The notes beneath the pieces are model-generated. The model made no database searches, was not told the DNA's origin, and was given only the letters and a program-made list of their open reading frames with translations. From positions 62,001-126,000 of the forward strand of contig NZ_JBEFNF010000003.1 of NCBI RefSeq assembly GCF_040196175.1: 64,000 bases of DNA, read 5' to 3'. This DNA is from Halospina sp040196175 (GTDB lineage Bacteria; Pseudomonadota; Gammaproteobacteria; Pseudomonadales; Oleiphilaceae). Below are positions 62,410-64,000 of this stretch, one piece after another; the first letter of the stretch is position 1, and each line of letters starts with the position of its first letter. A program made the translations under genes and the position numbers.

Positions 62410-63777
62410 TCATTTACCGATACAGAACGAGCCGAAGATCTCGCCCAGGAGTTCATCCGGCGTCATGGCGCCGGTAATCTCGCCGAGCGCATCCTGGGCC
62501 TGGCGCAGATCCTCGGCGAGCAGCTCTCCGGCCCCGAATTCACTGAGCTGGGCCTGACCCTGAACCACTATGGCGCGTGCCCGTTCCAGCGCATCCAGAT
62601 GCCGCCGGCGGGCCATATAACGCCCTTCAGACGCCGTCTGGTACCCCATGCAATCCTTGAGGTGTTCCCGGAGCACCTCCACGCCATCGCCCGACTGCGC
62701 CGAAAGCCGGATGACCGGAGCGTGATGGTCGTCGGTATAGCCGGCGCTTTCACCGGAGAGGTCTACCTTGTTGCGCAGCACGGTTACCGGCAGTTCCTCC
62801 GGCAAATCGCGGGGTAGCCCTGTGGTCAGGCTGTCAGGGCTGGTGTCAGGTGTGGTTGTACTGTCGGCCAGCAACAGTATCCGGTCCGCCTTCTCAATTT
62901 CCGCCCAGGCCCGGTCAATGCCGATGCGCTCCACCTCATTGTTACTGTCACGCAGACCTGCGGTATCGATGATATGCAGCGGCATACCATCGATCTGGAT
63001 CTGCTCACGGAGGACATCACGGGTGGTACCCTCGATCTCGGTCACGATGGCGGTGTCCTGACCGGATAGCGCGTTGAGAAGGCTGGATTTTCCGGCATTG
63101 GGTTTACCGGCAATCACGACCTGCATACCGTCTCTCAGCAGAGTCCCCTGATGGGCTTCGTTGAGGGTGCGGTCCAGTGACTCCAGGAGGGCCTGAAGAT
63201 CTGCCGCCACCTTGCCGTCGCCTAGAAAGTCCACATCCTCGTCGGGAAAATCGATGGCAGCTTCCACATAGACCCGCAGCTGGACCAGCTCATCGATCAG
63301 TCCTGAGACCACCCGGGAGAAGGCCCCTTGCAGGGAATGGAGCGCACTGCGAGCCGCCTGGTCCGAGCTGCTCTCGATCAGATCGGCAATGGCTTCGGCC
63401 TGGGCCAGGTCCAGTTTATCGTTCAGGAAGGCTCTTTCGGAGAATTCTCCCGGCCGCGCCAGGCGGGCTCCCCGGGCCGTGGCCGAAGCGAGGATCCGGT
63501 CCATGAGAACCGGCCCACCGTGACCCTGAAGCTCGAGGACGTCCTCGCCGGTGAAGGAGTTCGGACCCGGAAAGTACAGGACGATACCTTCATCCAGAAC
63601 CTCCCCGGCCTCATCCAGGAAGGGGCCGTAATGGGCGTAACGGGCTCGGGGCTCAAAGCCCAGGAAAGCCCGGGCGAGGGCCTGGGCCTGGGGGCCTGAG
63701 TGCCGGATAACGCCCACGCCGCCGCGGCCCGGCGGCGTGGCGACGGCGGCAATGGTATCCCGGTCGGCACCGCTCAT
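62410..63777 (-). CDS. mnmE: tRNA modification GTPase MnmE (TrmE)
   Basis: Partner of MnmG in forming cmnm5U34 in tRNA. 455 residues. The N-terminal tetrahydrofolate-binding domain starts DTIAAVATPPGRGGVGVIRHSG. A G domain sits within a helical domain: G1 GKPNAGKSSLLN, G3 DTAGLRD, G4 NKVDL. It ends with the conserved FCIGK containing the Cys needed for modification. Lies 15 bases after yidC on the same strand; the receptor gene upstream region separates it from the rest of the block. Confidence 0.98.
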   Translation of the reverse strand: MSGADRDTIAAVATPPGRGGVGVIRHSGPQAQALARAFLGFEPRARYAHYGPFLDEAGEVLDEGIVLYFPGPNSFTGEDVLELQGHGGPVLMDRILASATARGARLARPGEFSERAFLNDKLDLAQAEAIADLIESSSDQAARSALHSLQGAFSRVVSGLIDELVQLRVYVEAAIDFPDEDVDFLGDGKVAADLQALLESLDRTLNEAHQGTLLRDGMQVVIAGKPNAGKSSLLNALSGQDTAIVTEIEGTTRDVLREQIQIDGMPLHIIDTAGLRDSNNEVERIGIDRAWAEIEKADRILLLADSTTTPDTSPDSLTTGLPRDLPEELPVTVLRNKVDLSGESAGYTDDHHAPVIRLSAQSGDGVEVLREHLKDCMGYQTASEGRYMARRRHLDALERARAIVVQGQAQLSEFGAGELLAEDLRQAQDALGEITGAMTPDELLGEIFGSFCIGK

Positions 63778-63792
63778 GGCGTGGTCAGGGGA

Positions 63793-64000
63793 TCAGCCCT
63801 TGGCGGGCTGTCCCTGCTCCTTCTCGATCTGGCGGTAGATGAAGAACTGCTGCGCCATGGAGAGCACGTTGTTGCTCAGCCAGTACAGCACCAGACCTGC
63901 CGGGAACCACAGGAAGAAGAAGGTGAACATGATTGGCAGGATCTTCATCACCTTCGCCTGAACGGGATCTGGTGGCGTCGGATTCAACTGCATCTGCAGG
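63793..64000 (-). CDS. yidC: Membrane insertase YidC, C-terminal end (partial)
   Basis: Only the last 69 or so residues are in the window; the gene continues beyond the right edge. Visible are MQLNPTPPDPVQAKVMKILPIMF and the last membrane helix FPAGLVLYWLSNNVLSMAQQFFIYR, both diagnostic for YidC. The order yidC-mnmE is the usual one, and rnpA, rpmH and possibly dnaA should lie beyond the edge. Confidence 0.95.
   Translation of the reverse strand, partial: LQMQLNPTPPDPVQAKVMKILPIMFTFFFLWFPAGLVLYWLSNNVLSMAQQFFIYRQIEKEQGQPAKG

Overview
The window is about 60% GC, densely coded chromosomal DNA from a gammaproteobacterium. Gene order and protein sequences look most like the Pseudomonadales/Marinobacter/Halomonas-type lineages: a tonB-gshB-pilGHIJK-chpABC block, folE-folX, rapA, an 800-residue fadE, and the near-origin series yidC-mnmE-mnmG-rsmG-parA-parB-atpIBEFHAGDC-glmU-glmS. 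Many linkers are rich in Glu and Asp, which would fit a marine or moderately halophilic organism, but the genus cannot be fixed from sequence alone. I see no rRNA, tRNA, insertion sequence, prophage or CRISPR array.

Left part (1-16.8 kb): the 5' end of a tonB gene and gshB on the minus strand, then on the plus strand a complete Chp chemosensory cluster controlling type IV pili (pilG, pilH, pilI, pilJ, pilK, a giant chpA, chpB, chpC). It is followed by a zinc-uptake operon zur-znuC-znuB whose promoter carries a Zur box overlapping the -10 element and whose start codon lies almost on the predicted transcription start.

Middle (16.8-42.4 kb): a mixed housekeeping and accessory stretch. It holds a membrane PAS protein, cbpA-cbpM, a patatin-like lipase and an Asp-nucleophile hydrolase, folE-folX, a GGDEF/EAL protein with both active sites eroded, a DUF411 protein, RNase II, hemH, a flavodoxin-fold protein, a Spy-like periplasmic protein, cardiolipin synthase, rapA, an Old Yellow Enzyme, a small unidentified protein, fadE, pirin, a second phospholipase-D-type protein, an HD-GYP phosphodiesterase and a lytic transglycosylase.

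Right part (42.4-64 kb): almost everything is on the minus strand. glmS and glmU follow the complete ATP synthase operon, which has a near-consensus promoter; then parB, parA, rsmG, mnmG, and finally mnmE and the 3' end of yidC. Between mnmG and mnmE sit three extra genes: a DUF3833 lipoprotein, a long acyl-CoA dehydrogenase and a TonB-dependent receptor. The receptor's upstream region holds two sites matching the Zur box of the zur operon, so it is probably an outer-membrane zinc receptor powered by TonB. Zur would thus link outer-membrane uptake (about 62 kb) with the inner-membrane ZnuBC transporter (about 15 kb). The AT-rich gap upstream of mnmG carries an exact DnaA box and a one-mismatch copy, which makes it a candidate replication origin in the position used by E. 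coli.
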